Positions 1-8,335 of a stretch of 24,517 nucleotides of DNA are shown one piece after another. Position 1 is the stretch's first letter. Each line of letters begins with the position of its first letter. Source of the DNA: Prevotella sp. UBA3294 (GTDB lineage: Bacteria; Bacteroidota; Bacteroidia; Bacteroidales; Bacteroidaceae); the NCBI GenBank assembly GCA_002361535.1, contig DETG01000046.1, positions 336-24,852 of the forward strand, given 5' to 3'. The notes under the pieces are model-generated. The model had not been told where the DNA came from. It searched no databases and worked only from the letters and a program-made list of their open reading frames with translations. Both the position numbers and the translations under genes were made by a program.

Positions 1-352
<352 letters not shown>

Positions 353-2785
353 TCATATCGAGAGCACGATCTTAATTTGGTCGTATGTCACCTCTTCAGA
401 ACAATTGTTTTTAATGGCCTTGAGCCCATGAGATGTTCCCACCTTTGCGACGGCTTGTTGAATGGCATGTTGCTGTGAGGGTGTCACAAAGTCAGACATA
501 GGCAATTCCCCTTTTTTGACGAAATAGCCAAGATGTCCCATGATGGTAGAAAGTGAGTATCCACGTTCGCTGGCAATCTGTTCAGGTGATTTTCCTTGAC
601 GGTACAGATCGAATGTGATTTGGTATGTTTCAGATACCCCTTTCCCCTTCGTCGCTTCTTTCGTGATAATCGACAAGGAAGTACCCTGAAGATCATTCTG
701 GGTCAGATAGGTGTTGACGATTCCCAGGATGTCCTCTCCATATTTGGTAACACTTATGCGTCCCACATATTGCACAGCCGTCAGAGACAGCTTGTCGGCA
801 GGCAGATAGTTAGCAATGTTAACCAGAGCCCTCTGCTGAATGATATTGTTGGGGTTTGTGTCATGGAAAGATGCTTTTTTCTCACGCCACATGAGCAGTC
901 GTTTGTAAAGTTCTGGATGTTTGATGTCATCCATTGATACAGCCTGTTTGCGTTTCTTTTTCGGATTTGTCTCCTCGATGGCCTCCAGGGCTGCTTTAGC
1001 CTTAAACCGAAGGTAGTTAGCTGTGGTGAATCCTTCGGCATGAATCATCTGCAAGACGCGCCGTTTCATCTCGTACGACAGCGTGACGTCAGTCAGGGCC
1101 TCTTCGAATCTTTTCATGATGGCTTTGTTGTCACTGGACACATTTGTGTCTTCCAATAACTGTTGCATGATGTCTGCAAGTGTTTGATGGAAGTACATGG
1201 AACTGCGTGTCACCCGCTCCAAGAAAGTGTCTCCATGCAGTTCTTTCTCACTCATGCTGTTGATGACATGAATCCATTTCGATGCCACTGTGGAGATATC
1301 ATTGGCAATCCCTTGCAGGGCTATACGATGCTGGCGGCATAGGGTGGGGAATTGCTGGAAGAAATATTCATCGAGCACCCGGCTCAGCCATTCCTCTTTC
1401 TCACGCAGTTCAGAGAAGTCGAACAGTTCGTGTAACTGTTCCTTATAGTAATTCTCTTTCAGTTGGGGTAGCAGGTCAATGCTGCGGGTGGCTTCTGCCT
1501 CTTGTTGCGAAATGTAACTACTGACACGTGGGTCATTGATGACAGCACGTTCGGAGATAGGGCTGGCCAGCACCAGACCCTCCAACGACTTGCATCGGCT
1601 CAGGGCTACATACACTTGTCCGGAAGCAAAGGAAAGGCTGGCATCAATGATGGCCCGTTCGAAAGTGAGTCCCTGACTTTTATGAATCGTGATGGCCCAG
1701 GCCAGTCGGAGGGGGTATTGGATGAATTTTCCTTGCACTTTTTCTTCAATCTCTTTGGTCTGCTCGTTGAGCACATATTTGGTATTCTCCCATTCCATGG
1801 GCTGTACCTTAATGTCGTAGTTGTCATTGTGACAATGAACAGTGATCTCTGATCCATTGATGCTCGTGACATGTCCGATTTTTCCATTATAAAACAGATG
1901 GTCAGGGGTTGGATCATTTTTGACGAACATCACCTGTGCACCTATCTTCAGTGTCAGTTCAGTGTCGGTAGGATAGGCGTATTCTGGGAATGTACCTTCA
2001 ACCTTCGCTTGAAAGACGTGGGCAGGAGTGGTGAGCCGTCGCAGTTGTTCCTCGTTATAGTGTTGAGCCATGTTGTTATGGGTGGTCAATCGTATATAGC
2101 CATCTTCGTCTTTGGGAAGAAAAGAGGGCTGGCACCGTTGGTTCAGCAGTGCGTAGTCGTGAGGTGTGGCTCGTCCTTCACGAATATTGTTCAGCAGGGC
2201 CAGGAATTTCTCGTCACTCTGTCTGTACACTTCCTTCAGTTCGATGGTGACATAATTCATCTGTTGAAGGGCATGACTTCCGAAGAAAAAGGGAGTGTCG
2301 TAGTATTTGTTGATGAGTTGTGCTTCCTGTTCTGTTACTACGGGTGCCAATTGCTGCAAGTCGCCTATCATCAACAGCTGAACCCCACCGAATGGCTTCC
2401 GATGATTGCGGTATCGGCGCAGTACATTGTCTATGGCATCTAACAGGTCACTGCGCACCATGCTGATCTCATCGATAACCAGCAGATCCATGGTGCGTAT
2501 AATATTCCGTTTCTCTTTGCTGAAGTCAAACTTCGACTGATAGGTTGCCTCAGGGACATAAGGAGAAAGTGGGAGCTGAAAGAAAGAGTGGATGGTAACA
2601 CCGCCAGCGTTGATGGCTGCCACACCAGTAGGGGCTACCACCACGAGTCGTTTAAAGGATTTCTCTTTGAGTGTTTTCAGGAATGACGTTTTTCCTGTTC
2701 CTGCCTTTCCTGTGAGAAAGATACTGGTTCCTGTATTTCCCACAAAGTCCCATGCTAACTTCAGCTCATTGTTCTGTTTTTTCAT
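353..2785 (-). CDS. Pif1-like helicase with HRDC and C-terminal HTH (HTH_40-like) domains
   Basis: This is an 810-residue superfamily 1B DNA helicase of the PIF1/RecD type, expected to unwind DNA 5' to 3' using ATP. Visible motifs are Walker A GKAGTGKT (26-33), Walker B LLVIDE (101-106), GDLQQL (141-146), VYRQ (186-189), HKSQG (368-372) and VALSR (393-397). A long helical linker (about 440-610) leads to an HRDC-like domain (about 625-697) and a helix-turn-helix region (about 718-805, with SPEQIASERGYSLSTIMGHL). The last two are better known from RecQ C-termini. I chose the ATG at 2783-2785; a 5-codon longer reading would need TTG at 2800. The stop is 131 bp before dnaK on the same strand. The exact cellular role (replication, recombination, G-quadruplex resolution) cannot be read from sequence. 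Confidence 0.9.
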   Translation of the reverse strand: MKKQNNELKLAWDFVGNTGTSIFLTGKAGTGKTSFLKTLKEKSFKRLVVVAPTGVAAINAGGVTIHSFFQLPLSPYVPEATYQSKFDFSKEKRNIIRTMDLLVIDEISMVRSDLLDAIDNVLRRYRNHRKPFGGVQLLMIGDLQQLAPVVTEQEAQLINKYYDTPFFFGSHALQQMNYVTIELKEVYRQSDEKFLALLNNIREGRATPHDYALLNQRCQPSFLPKDEDGYIRLTTHNNMAQHYNEEQLRRLTTPAHVFQAKVEGTFPEYAYPTDTELTLKIGAQVMFVKNDPTPDHLFYNGKIGHVTSINGSEITVHCHNDNYDIKVQPMEWENTKYVLNEQTKEIEEKVQGKFIQYPLRLAWAITIHKSQGLTFERAIIDASLSFASGQVYVALSRCKSLEGLVLASPISERAVINDPRVSSYISQQEAEATRSIDLLPQLKENYYKEQLHELFDFSELREKEEWLSRVLDEYFFQQFPTLCRQHRIALQGIANDISTVASKWIHVINSMSEKELHGDTFLERVTRSSMYFHQTLADIMQQLLEDTNVSSDNKAIMKRFEEALTDVTLSYEMKRRVLQMIHAEGFTTANYLRFKAKAALEAIEETNPKKKRKQAVSMDDIKHPELYKRLLMWREKKASFHDTNPNNIIQQRALVNIANYLPADKLSLTAVQYVGRISVTKYGEDILGIVNTYLTQNDLQGTSLSIITKEATKGKGVSETYQITFDLYRQGKSPEQIASERGYSLSTIMGHLGYFVKKGELPMSDFVTPSQQHAIQQAVAKVGTSHGLKAIKNNCSEEVTYDQIKIVLSI

Positions 2786-2827
2786 AATATGGATGTTCAA
2801 TCACGAAAACTTTTGTTTATTTGTTTG

Positions 2828-2858
2828 CAAAAGTAGGTATTTTATTCCTAACATCCAA
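2828..2858 (-). promoter_or_regulatory. Bacteroidota-type promoter for the Pif1-like helicase
   Basis: On the minus strand the -7 box TACTTTTG (2828-2835) matches TAnnTTTG, and a -33 TTG lies at 2856-2858 with a 20-bp spacer. This predicts a transcript start near 2820 and a leader of roughly 35 nt before the ATG at 2785. Confidence 0.6.
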
Positions 2859-2944
2859 GTGTATGAGCGTTAAAGGGAGTTAATCCGTTTCTGCGATTAT
2901 CTGCTTTCAGAAGCGTTCCTTGCTCTACATTCCACAAAGGCTTA

Positions 2945-3916
2945 TTAAGTGGAACGATGAAACTTGGGCTGTTTATTCTTTTCTTTTTCCATGTCTCTGC
3001 GAGATTTAGACTTGGTAACCAGCCAAACACCACTGAAAACTAATACCACCGCAAGTCCTTGACTCCATCTCAGTATTCCGATGCCCATGAGCAAACTGGC
3101 AATCACGCTGACCAAAGGCTGAACGTAGTTGTAGATACTTACCACTGTTGGTCTCAGAGTCTTCTGTCCTATCATGGTGAGAATATAACCAATGAAGGTG
3201 CAGAACACCACCACATAGACCACTTCCCACCAGGTTTTAGCAGGTACTTCCTGCCAGTGGATATCCATCACATGACGAAAAGTAAATGGAACCAGCATGA
3301 GAGAGGCCCACAGGAACATCCATTTGTTGACAGTGAACACAGAATAGCGTCGTATCAGAGGGTTGAAGAGTGAAAGGTAGAGGGCAAAGGAAAACTGGGC
3401 TAACAGACAGAGAAGGTCACCGCGGATATCACCGACTTTCGCATTGATAGCTGTTGCACTGGTGAGGATGAGGATCAGTGCTCCGCTGCAGCCCATCAAT
3501 ACGCCCAGGGCTTTCTTTCCTGTGATGGGTTCTTTCAGGATCAATGCAGCAAGAATCATCGCGAAGATCGGCATGGAGGTGGTGACAATACTGGCATTGA
3601 TGGGTGAGGTGATGCTGAGGCCAATGGTGTAGCAACATTGGTTGGTAACAAGTCCGAAGAGTCCTGCCCCGATGAACAGCAGCTTGTCGCGTAGGGGCAC
3701 ATGTTCCGATGCCTCATGTCGCCTCCGTTGTCGAATGTGAATGAGAAGTGAGGTGACCCAGAAAAGGATCGCTCCTCCCATCACTCTGAATGATACCATG
3801 TGAATGCCGTCAACACCATGAGTCATTGCGTCCTTGCCAATAGGAGCCATTAATCCCCAAAAAGCGCAGGCGAGGAACATACTGATATGAGCTATCAGTG
3901 GCCTTCTGTTATCCAT
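2945..3916 (-). CDS. EamA/DMT-superfamily inner-membrane transporter
   Basis: This is a 323-residue polytopic membrane protein of the drug/metabolite transporter superfamily, with two tandem EamA repeats of about five membrane segments each. The first repeat begins near residue 10 (HISMFLACAFWGLMAPIGKD) and contains the conserved proline-rich helix with KEPITGKKALGVLMG near its end. The second begins around GDIRGDLLCLLAQFSFALYL. The C-terminus is short, basic and cytoplasmic (KSKSRRDMEKEKNKQPK). The ATG at 3914-3916 follows a -7-like box and no Shine-Dalgarno. Family members export amino acids, metabolites or drugs; the substrate here cannot be predicted. It is divergent from the ATPase gene at 4025 and 144 bp beyond the helicase promoter region, so it is probably monocistronic. 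Confidence 0.88.
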   Translation of the reverse strand: MDNRRPLIAHISMFLACAFWGLMAPIGKDAMTHGVDGIHMVSFRVMGGAILFWVTSLLIHIRQRRRHEASEHVPLRDKLLFIGAGLFGLVTNQCCYTIGLSITSPINASIVTTSMPIFAMILAALILKEPITGKKALGVLMGCSGALILILTSATAINAKVGDIRGDLLCLLAQFSFALYLSLFNPLIRRYSVFTVNKWMFLWASLMLVPFTFRHVMDIHWQEVPAKTWWEVVYVVVFCTFIGYILTMIGQKTLRPTVVSIYNYVQPLVSVIASLLMGIGILRWSQGLAVVLVFSGVWLVTKSKSRRDMEKEKNKQPKFHRST

Positions 3917-3945
3917 TATTTCCTAATTTTTGTTTATTTCGAGGG

Positions 3946-3953
3946 CAAAGGTA
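3946..3953 (-). promoter_or_regulatory. -7 box of the EamA transporter gene
   Basis: TACCTTTG on the minus strand matches TAnnTTTG exactly and sits 30 bp upstream of the ATG. I see no convincing -33 element. It is back-to-back with the plus-strand promoter at 3997-4004. Confidence 0.5.
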
Positions 3954-3996
3954 CACATTATTCGTCATTCTTTATTCGTGATTGATGTTTTTTTAC

Positions 3997-4004
3997 TATA
4001 TTTG
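3997..4004 (+). promoter_or_regulatory. -7 box of the ATPase/DUF4435 two-gene unit
   Basis: TATATTTG matches TAnnTTTG and ends 20 bp before the ATG at 4025, predicting a leader of only about 15 nt. The -33 region is poor (TTCG at 3975-3978). If this is right, the two genes are transcribed on their own and independently of their neighbours. Confidence 0.5.
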
Positions 4005-4024
4005 CGATGGAAATTGCATGAGAT

Positions 4025-4837
4025 ATGAAATACGCGGACTATATTGAGCAAATAGAGATCGATTCCCTGTGGAGTGGTAAGAAGCACATCATCTGGAATC
4101 TCGACCGTCGGGTAAATATCCTGAGTGGTATCAACGGCGTTGGTAAGAGTACTATATTAAATAAGGTGGTGAAGAGTGTGAGTGCCAATGGCGACATCGT
4201 CAACCATCTGTTAAAAGGTGTCCATGTGAAGACCAACCCGGCTGAGGCTACACACATTCGTTTTGATGTGATCCGTTCGTTTGATCGTCCTATCCTAAAT
4301 GCAGAATCCGTGAGCAAGATGGACGTCAATCTGGCAACGGAGCTCGACTGGCAGTTATTCAAGTTACAGCGTAAATATCTTGATTATCAGGTAAACATGG
4401 GGAACAAGATTATCTCTGTCCTCCAGAGTGGTGAATCGGATTCCGCGCAAAAAGCTCATGAGATCAGTGCTCCGAAAAAGAAGTTCCAGGACACCATCGA
4501 CGATCTCTTCAAGGATACAGGGAAGAAAATCGTGCGTTCTGAGAACGAAATCCGTTTCTCACAGATCGGTGAGACATTGGTGCCCTATCAGTTGTCGAGT
4601 GGTGAGAAGCAGATGCTGGCTATCCTGCTCACCGTATTGGTAGAGGATTCCCTGCCTTATGTGTTGTTCATGGACGAGCCCGAAGTGAGCCTTCATGTGG
4701 ATTGGCAACAACGTCTCATTGACCTGATCCTTGAGTTGAACCCTAACGTGCAGATTATCCTTACAACCCATTCTCCTGCTGTGATCATGAATGGATGGAT
4801 TGATCATGTAACGGAAGTGAGTGATATTACAAGTTAA
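4025..4837 (+). CDS. Compact SMC/ABC-type AAA ATPase, first gene of a pair with a DUF4435 protein
   Basis: This is a 270-residue cytoplasmic ATPase of the ABC/SMC/OLD class. It has Walker A GINGVGKST (35-43), ABC signature LSSGEKQ (190-196), Walker B VLFMDEPE (213-220), a D-loop-like SLHVDW (222-227) and an H-loop histidine in TTHSP (H249). The region between Walker A and the signature is only about 150 residues of helical sequence, so this is much smaller than a RecF or full OLD protein. It ends at TAA 4835-4837, 6 bp before the DUF4435 start, implying co-translation. ATPases of this class paired with a Toprim/DUF4435 protein make up PARIS (AriA/AriB) and related OLD-like defence systems. 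Assignment to that group is inference from domains and gene order; a housekeeping role remains possible. Confidence 0.85.
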   Translation: MKYADYIEQIEIDSLWSGKKHIIWNLDRRVNILSGINGVGKSTILNKVVKSVSANGDIVNHLLKGVHVKTNPAEATHIRFDVIRSFDRPILNAESVSKMDVNLATELDWQLFKLQRKYLDYQVNMGNKIISVLQSGESDSAQKAHEISAPKKKFQDTIDDLFKDTGKKIVRSENEIRFSQIGETLVPYQLSSGEKQMLAILLTVLVEDSLPYVLFMDEPEVSLHVDWQQRLIDLILELNPNVQIILTTHSPAVIMNGWIDHVTEVSDITS

Positions 4838-4843
4838 CGACGG

Positions 4844-5902
4844 ATGGCGACAAAACTCAAGGATAATATTTCCTCAGGCTATATGGAGGCGGCTAACCGG
4901 CTGAACTCCAAGAAGTCCCGACGTAAGATCATTGCTTATGTGGAGAGTTATGATGACGTCTTCTTCTGGCGTACCGTATTCCAACAGTTTGAGAATGAGA
5001 AACGCTTTTTTGAAGTAATGTTGCCTTCGCATCATCGACTGGAACGAGGTAAGAAGTCTGTGTTGATGCGACTGTTGGCAAGAAATACCGGGCGCGATCT
5101 GATCTGTTGTGTAGATGCAGATTACGATTATCTGATACAAGGTGCTACAGAGGCGAGCAGGAAGATGCTGAACAGTCCGTATGTCTTCCATACCTATGCT
5201 TATGCCATTGAAAATCTGCAATGTTTTGCTCCCTCTTTGCGTACTGTAGTAGTGGCTGTTACGTTAAATGACCGTGAGATATTCGATTTCAATGAGTTCA
5301 TGACGAAGTTCTCCGAGGCAATCTTCCCCTTGTTTGTATGGAGTGTGTGGCATTACCGCCGTCCGATCTATACCGAGTTTACGATATCTGATTTCAACAA
5401 GGTGATAGAACTTGGGGGCTTCTCTTTGGATGACCCGATGAAAAGTATCAGGCGCATTCAGCATAAAGCCTATGTGAGGGTGGGTGAGTTGCAAAGGAAG
5501 CATCCTGATGCCAAGGAGAGCTATCTGGCGTTGAAAAAGGAACTGATAGAGAAACTGGGGGTCACACCTCAGACCACCTACTTATATATTCAGGGGCATC
5601 ATCTTTTCGAGAAACTTGTGTTACCCGTCATGGGAAAGGTTTGTTCACGTCTCATTCGCGACCGGGAGATAGAAATACGCCGCCAGTCTATACATAATAC
5701 GCAGATGCGCAATGAACTGTCGTGTTATAGTCATAGCACGCAGGACATTGAGCAGATGCTAAAGAAGAACTTAGGGTATGTGATGTCTCAACCTTTCCGT
5801 AGGATCCTGGCGGATGTAGAGGCTTTCCTGAATGGAAGCAGAGAAGGAACTGTTGTGGCTGACAACTCTGCTTTTCAAGAAGGCATCTCACCTCAGGCAT
5901 GA
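4844..5902 (+). CDS. DUF4435 (Toprim-like) protein, partner of the upstream ATPase
   Basis: This is a 352-residue protein resembling DUF4435, a Toprim-like metal-dependent nuclease fold. Visible are the N-terminal acidic motif AYVESYDDVFFW (Glu34), the DxD-type motif CVDADYD (Asp91/93/95), YAIENL (Glu123-Asn124) and a later YIQGHHLFEKL (248-258). These match the order of acidic metal-binding positions in Toprim domains. AriB of the PARIS phage-defence system is a DUF4435 effector, held by its ATPase partner until phage proteins trigger release. Here the ATPase is immediately upstream with a 6-bp gap. The last 10 bp overlap the 3' end of manA on the opposite strand. No membrane segments or signal peptide are seen. 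Family assignment is fairly good; the defence function is unproven. Confidence 0.8.
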   Translation: MATKLKDNISSGYMEAANRLNSKKSRRKIIAYVESYDDVFFWRTVFQQFENEKRFFEVMLPSHHRLERGKKSVLMRLLARNTGRDLICCVDADYDYLIQGATEASRKMLNSPYVFHTYAYAIENLQCFAPSLRTVVVAVTLNDREIFDFNEFMTKFSEAIFPLFVWSVWHYRRPIYTEFTISDFNKVIELGGFSLDDPMKSIRRIQHKAYVRVGELQRKHPDAKESYLALKKELIEKLGVTPQTTYLYIQGHHLFEKLVLPVMGKVCSRLIRDREIEIRRQSIHNTQMRNELSCYSHSTQDIEQMLKKNLGYVMSQPFRRILADVEAFLNGSREGTVVADNSAFQEGISPQA

Positions 5903-6855
5903 GTCTCCAGGAACTTAATCGTACCTGTAACTTTTGCTTCCTGTGTCGTGGCGGGAATCAAGATAGTTTCCCCTTCGTTCAACGTGGTGGTATTCCCTTC
6001 TGAGTCGGTGATACTTCCTGCACCTTTGATCCCAATGAGAATAACGAAGCTGTCAAGGTCACTGTAGTCGAGAGTCATGGGCTCGTTAAGATCATATACA
6101 GCCGTGCTAAAGTACGGGCACTCTACCAGAGTGACCCCTTCGTTTTTCTTGGGGGTATATGGTGTACGGTAGTCTTTTTCCACTGTGTAGTTGATGCTCT
6201 CTGCTGCTTCCTTGATGTGCAGTTCGCGGTAGTTCCCGTTCTTGTCCTTACGTTTATAGTCGTAGATACGATAGGTTACATCACTGGTTTGCTGTATCTC
6301 TGCCAAGAAACACCCGGTGCCGATGGCATGGACTCGACCGGCAGGGAGGAAGAACACATCGCCCTCCTTCACTTCATATTGTGCCAAGGCATCGCAAATG
6401 GTATCGTTTTCTACCATTTCCTTATATTGTTCGGGTGTGATCTCCTTCTTCAGTCCGCTATATAGCCTTGCTCCGGGGGCGGAATTCATGATATACCACA
6501 TCTCCGTCTTTCCTCGGCTCTTTCCCTGCCGCTGAGCAATCTCGTCGTTGGGATGAACTTGGATGCTCAGATCTTGATGGGCATCGATGAACTTGATCAG
6601 CAGGGGAAACACATCGCCATAATGCTGATAGTTCTCCTTACCCACGAGCTCCGCACCATATTCATGTACGATTTCATTCAGGCTTTTGCCTTGTAGCGGT
6701 CCTTCGCTGACAACCGTCTCGTTGTCTTTTACACCGGAGATCTCCCAACTCTCACCTACCTGTTGTTGATTGTTGGTAAGGTGTTTGAAGGGGATAATTT
6801 TTTCGCCACCCCATAAGGTTGACTTTAGTAAAGGGTTAAATTTAATAGGTTGCAT
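5893..6855 (-). CDS. manA: Class I mannose-6-phosphate isomerase
   Basis: This zinc-dependent cytosolic enzyme interconverts fructose 6-phosphate and mannose 6-phosphate, feeding GDP-mannose synthesis or mannose use. At 320 residues it is a normal short bacterial class I enzyme. Metal ligands and the active site are visible as SIQVHPND (Gln99, His101), KTEMWY (Glu118), PAGRVHAIG (His176) and TYRIYDY (Arg196). A second cupin fold follows. The ATG at 6853-6855 lies 22 bp after the trkH stop, so it is probably the last gene of the dxs-trkA-trkH-manA run. Its 3' end overlaps the convergent DUF4435 gene by 10 bp, leaving no room for a terminator between them. There is no metabolic link to potassium transport that I can point to. 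Confidence 0.93.
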   Translation of the reverse strand: MQPIKFNPLLKSTLWGGEKIIPFKHLTNNQQQVGESWEISGVKDNETVVSEGPLQGKSLNEIVHEYGAELVGKENYQHYGDVFPLLIKFIDAHQDLSIQVHPNDEIAQRQGKSRGKTEMWYIMNSAPGARLYSGLKKEITPEQYKEMVENDTICDALAQYEVKEGDVFFLPAGRVHAIGTGCFLAEIQQTSDVTYRIYDYKRKDKNGNYRELHIKEAAESINYTVEKDYRTPYTPKKNEGVTLVECPYFSTAVYDLNEPMTLDYSDLDSFVILIGIKGAGSITDSEGNTTTLNEGETILIPATTQEAKVTGTIKFLETHA

Positions 6856-6877
6856 GTTGTTATGTTTGTTGTATCTG

Positions 6878-8335
6878 TCAGTTGTCTTTCCAGAATGCCC
6901 GAGTGAACAGAACGATGACGGTGAATATCTCCAAACGTCCCATCAGCATCAGGGCAGACAAAAGCCATTTTACGGAATCCGGTAAGATGCCCCATGACAT
7001 AGCCGGTCCGATATCAATGCCGAGGGTGGGCCCCACATTACTGGCGCAGCTGATGGCGATCGTAATGGAGTTGGTGCTGTCAACCCCCATCACCACCATG
7101 GCGACATAGGTGAAGAGGCATAGTAACATATATGCCGTAAGGAATGCCAGCAGGGTTACCTGTGAGGAGTAGGGGATACTTGTCTCGTTCACTTTCACAG
7201 GGAGTACAGCCCTTGGATGAAGGATTCGTCGGATCTCATTCTTCAGGATGGTGAACACCATCACGGTACGGATACATTTGAATCCGCCGCTGGTAGAACC
7301 CGAGCAGGCTCCGAGGATCATACAGATGCTCAGGATGACCCAAGTGATGTGGTGCCATTGTCCCGGGTCATCGTTGAGGATTCCTGTTGTCGTGATAAAG
7401 GAGATCACTTGGAACAACCCCACGCGGAGGGCATCGAACCACTGGTAATCGTTGTCATACATGAGAATAAGCATGATGGCGAATGTGGCGATGAGCACCG
7501 AGCACACATACAAGCGGAATTCGGAGTTCCTGAAGAACAACTTGAATTTCCCTTTTAAGAAAGTGCTGTAGAGCAGGGTAAAACTCGTACCTGAGAGGAA
7601 CATGAAGACAATGGCAGTATAGTCGATGAGCGGGTTGTGGAAATAGCCTGTATTGGCATTGTGAGTGGCAAAACCGCCGGTAGCTGTGGTCGTCATGGCA
7701 TAGTTCAGACTGTCGAACAGTCCCATGCCGGCGAAATAATAGCAGGTGCCACATCCGATGGTCAGTAGGAAGTAGATGCTCCAGATCCATTTGGCCGTCG
7801 TACTGAGTCGAGGGTGCATCTTGGTGCGAATAGGTCCGGTGGCCTCAGCGGAGAACACTTTCACGTTTCCTCCTACTAATGATGGGATGATGGCGATGGT
7901 GAAGAACACGATTCCCAAGCCCCCGATCCATTGGGTCATCGTTCTCCAGAACAACAGGGCATGCGGCAGGCACTCCACATCGTCGAGGATGCTGCATCCT
8001 GTTGTCGTGAATCCCGATATCGTTTCGAAATAGGCATCGGTGAAATCGGTGATATATCCGCTGATCATGAAAGGAAGACAGCCGAACAGACTGAAAATGA
8101 TCCAGGTGAGTGTTACCAGAAGATAGGCTTCACGTCTGCCTAAGGAGTTCTCGGAATCTCTTCCCCAGTATTTGAGGATGATGCCTCCCAAGATGGTTAG
8201 GATCACAGAGATGATGAAAGCCATGGAGTCGTCTTCATGCAGGTAAATCGACATACCCATGCACCATGTCATCATCGCGGCTTCTATAAAAAGCAGCGTT
8301 CCGATGATCTTATAGATAATCTTGAAGTTCAGCAT
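6878..8335 (-). CDS. trkH: TrkH-type potassium uptake channel subunit
   Basis: This is a 485-residue inner-membrane K+ translocation subunit of the TrkH/KtrB superfamily with four M1-P-M2 repeats. The selectivity-filter loops are recognisable in order: SGFTTTGCS, TTTATGGFATHN, SFITTTGILN and CASNVGPTLG. The conserved WRTMTQWIGGLGIVF follows filter 1. Length is typical of TrkH. I placed the start at the ATG 8333-8335, which shares its A with the trkA stop (TGATG), a classic coupling arrangement; a one-codon longer GTG start at 8338 is possible. It works with the cytosolic RCK protein TrkA encoded just upstream. manA follows 22 bp later. The assignment is secure. Confidence 0.95.
   Translation of the reverse strand: MLNFKIIYKIIGTLLFIEAAMMTWCMGMSIYLHEDDSMAFIISVILTILGGIILKYWGRDSENSLGRREAYLLVTLTWIIFSLFGCLPFMISGYITDFTDAYFETISGFTTTGCSILDDVECLPHALLFWRTMTQWIGGLGIVFFTIAIIPSLVGGNVKVFSAEATGPIRTKMHPRLSTTAKWIWSIYFLLTIGCGTCYYFAGMGLFDSLNYAMTTTATGGFATHNANTGYFHNPLIDYTAIVFMFLSGTSFTLLYSTFLKGKFKLFFRNSEFRLYVCSVLIATFAIMLILMYDNDYQWFDALRVGLFQVISFITTTGILNDDPGQWHHITWVILSICMILGACSGSTSGGFKCIRTVMVFTILKNEIRRILHPRAVLPVKVNETSIPYSSQVTLLAFLTAYMLLCLFTYVAMVVMGVDSTNSITIAISCASNVGPTLGIDIGPAMSWGILPDSVKWLLSALMLMGRLEIFTVIVLFTRAFWKDN

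Noticed and set aside
1871..2443. 190-codon plus-strand ORF inside the Pif1-like helicase
   Set aside because: Shadow frame over conserved helicase motifs.
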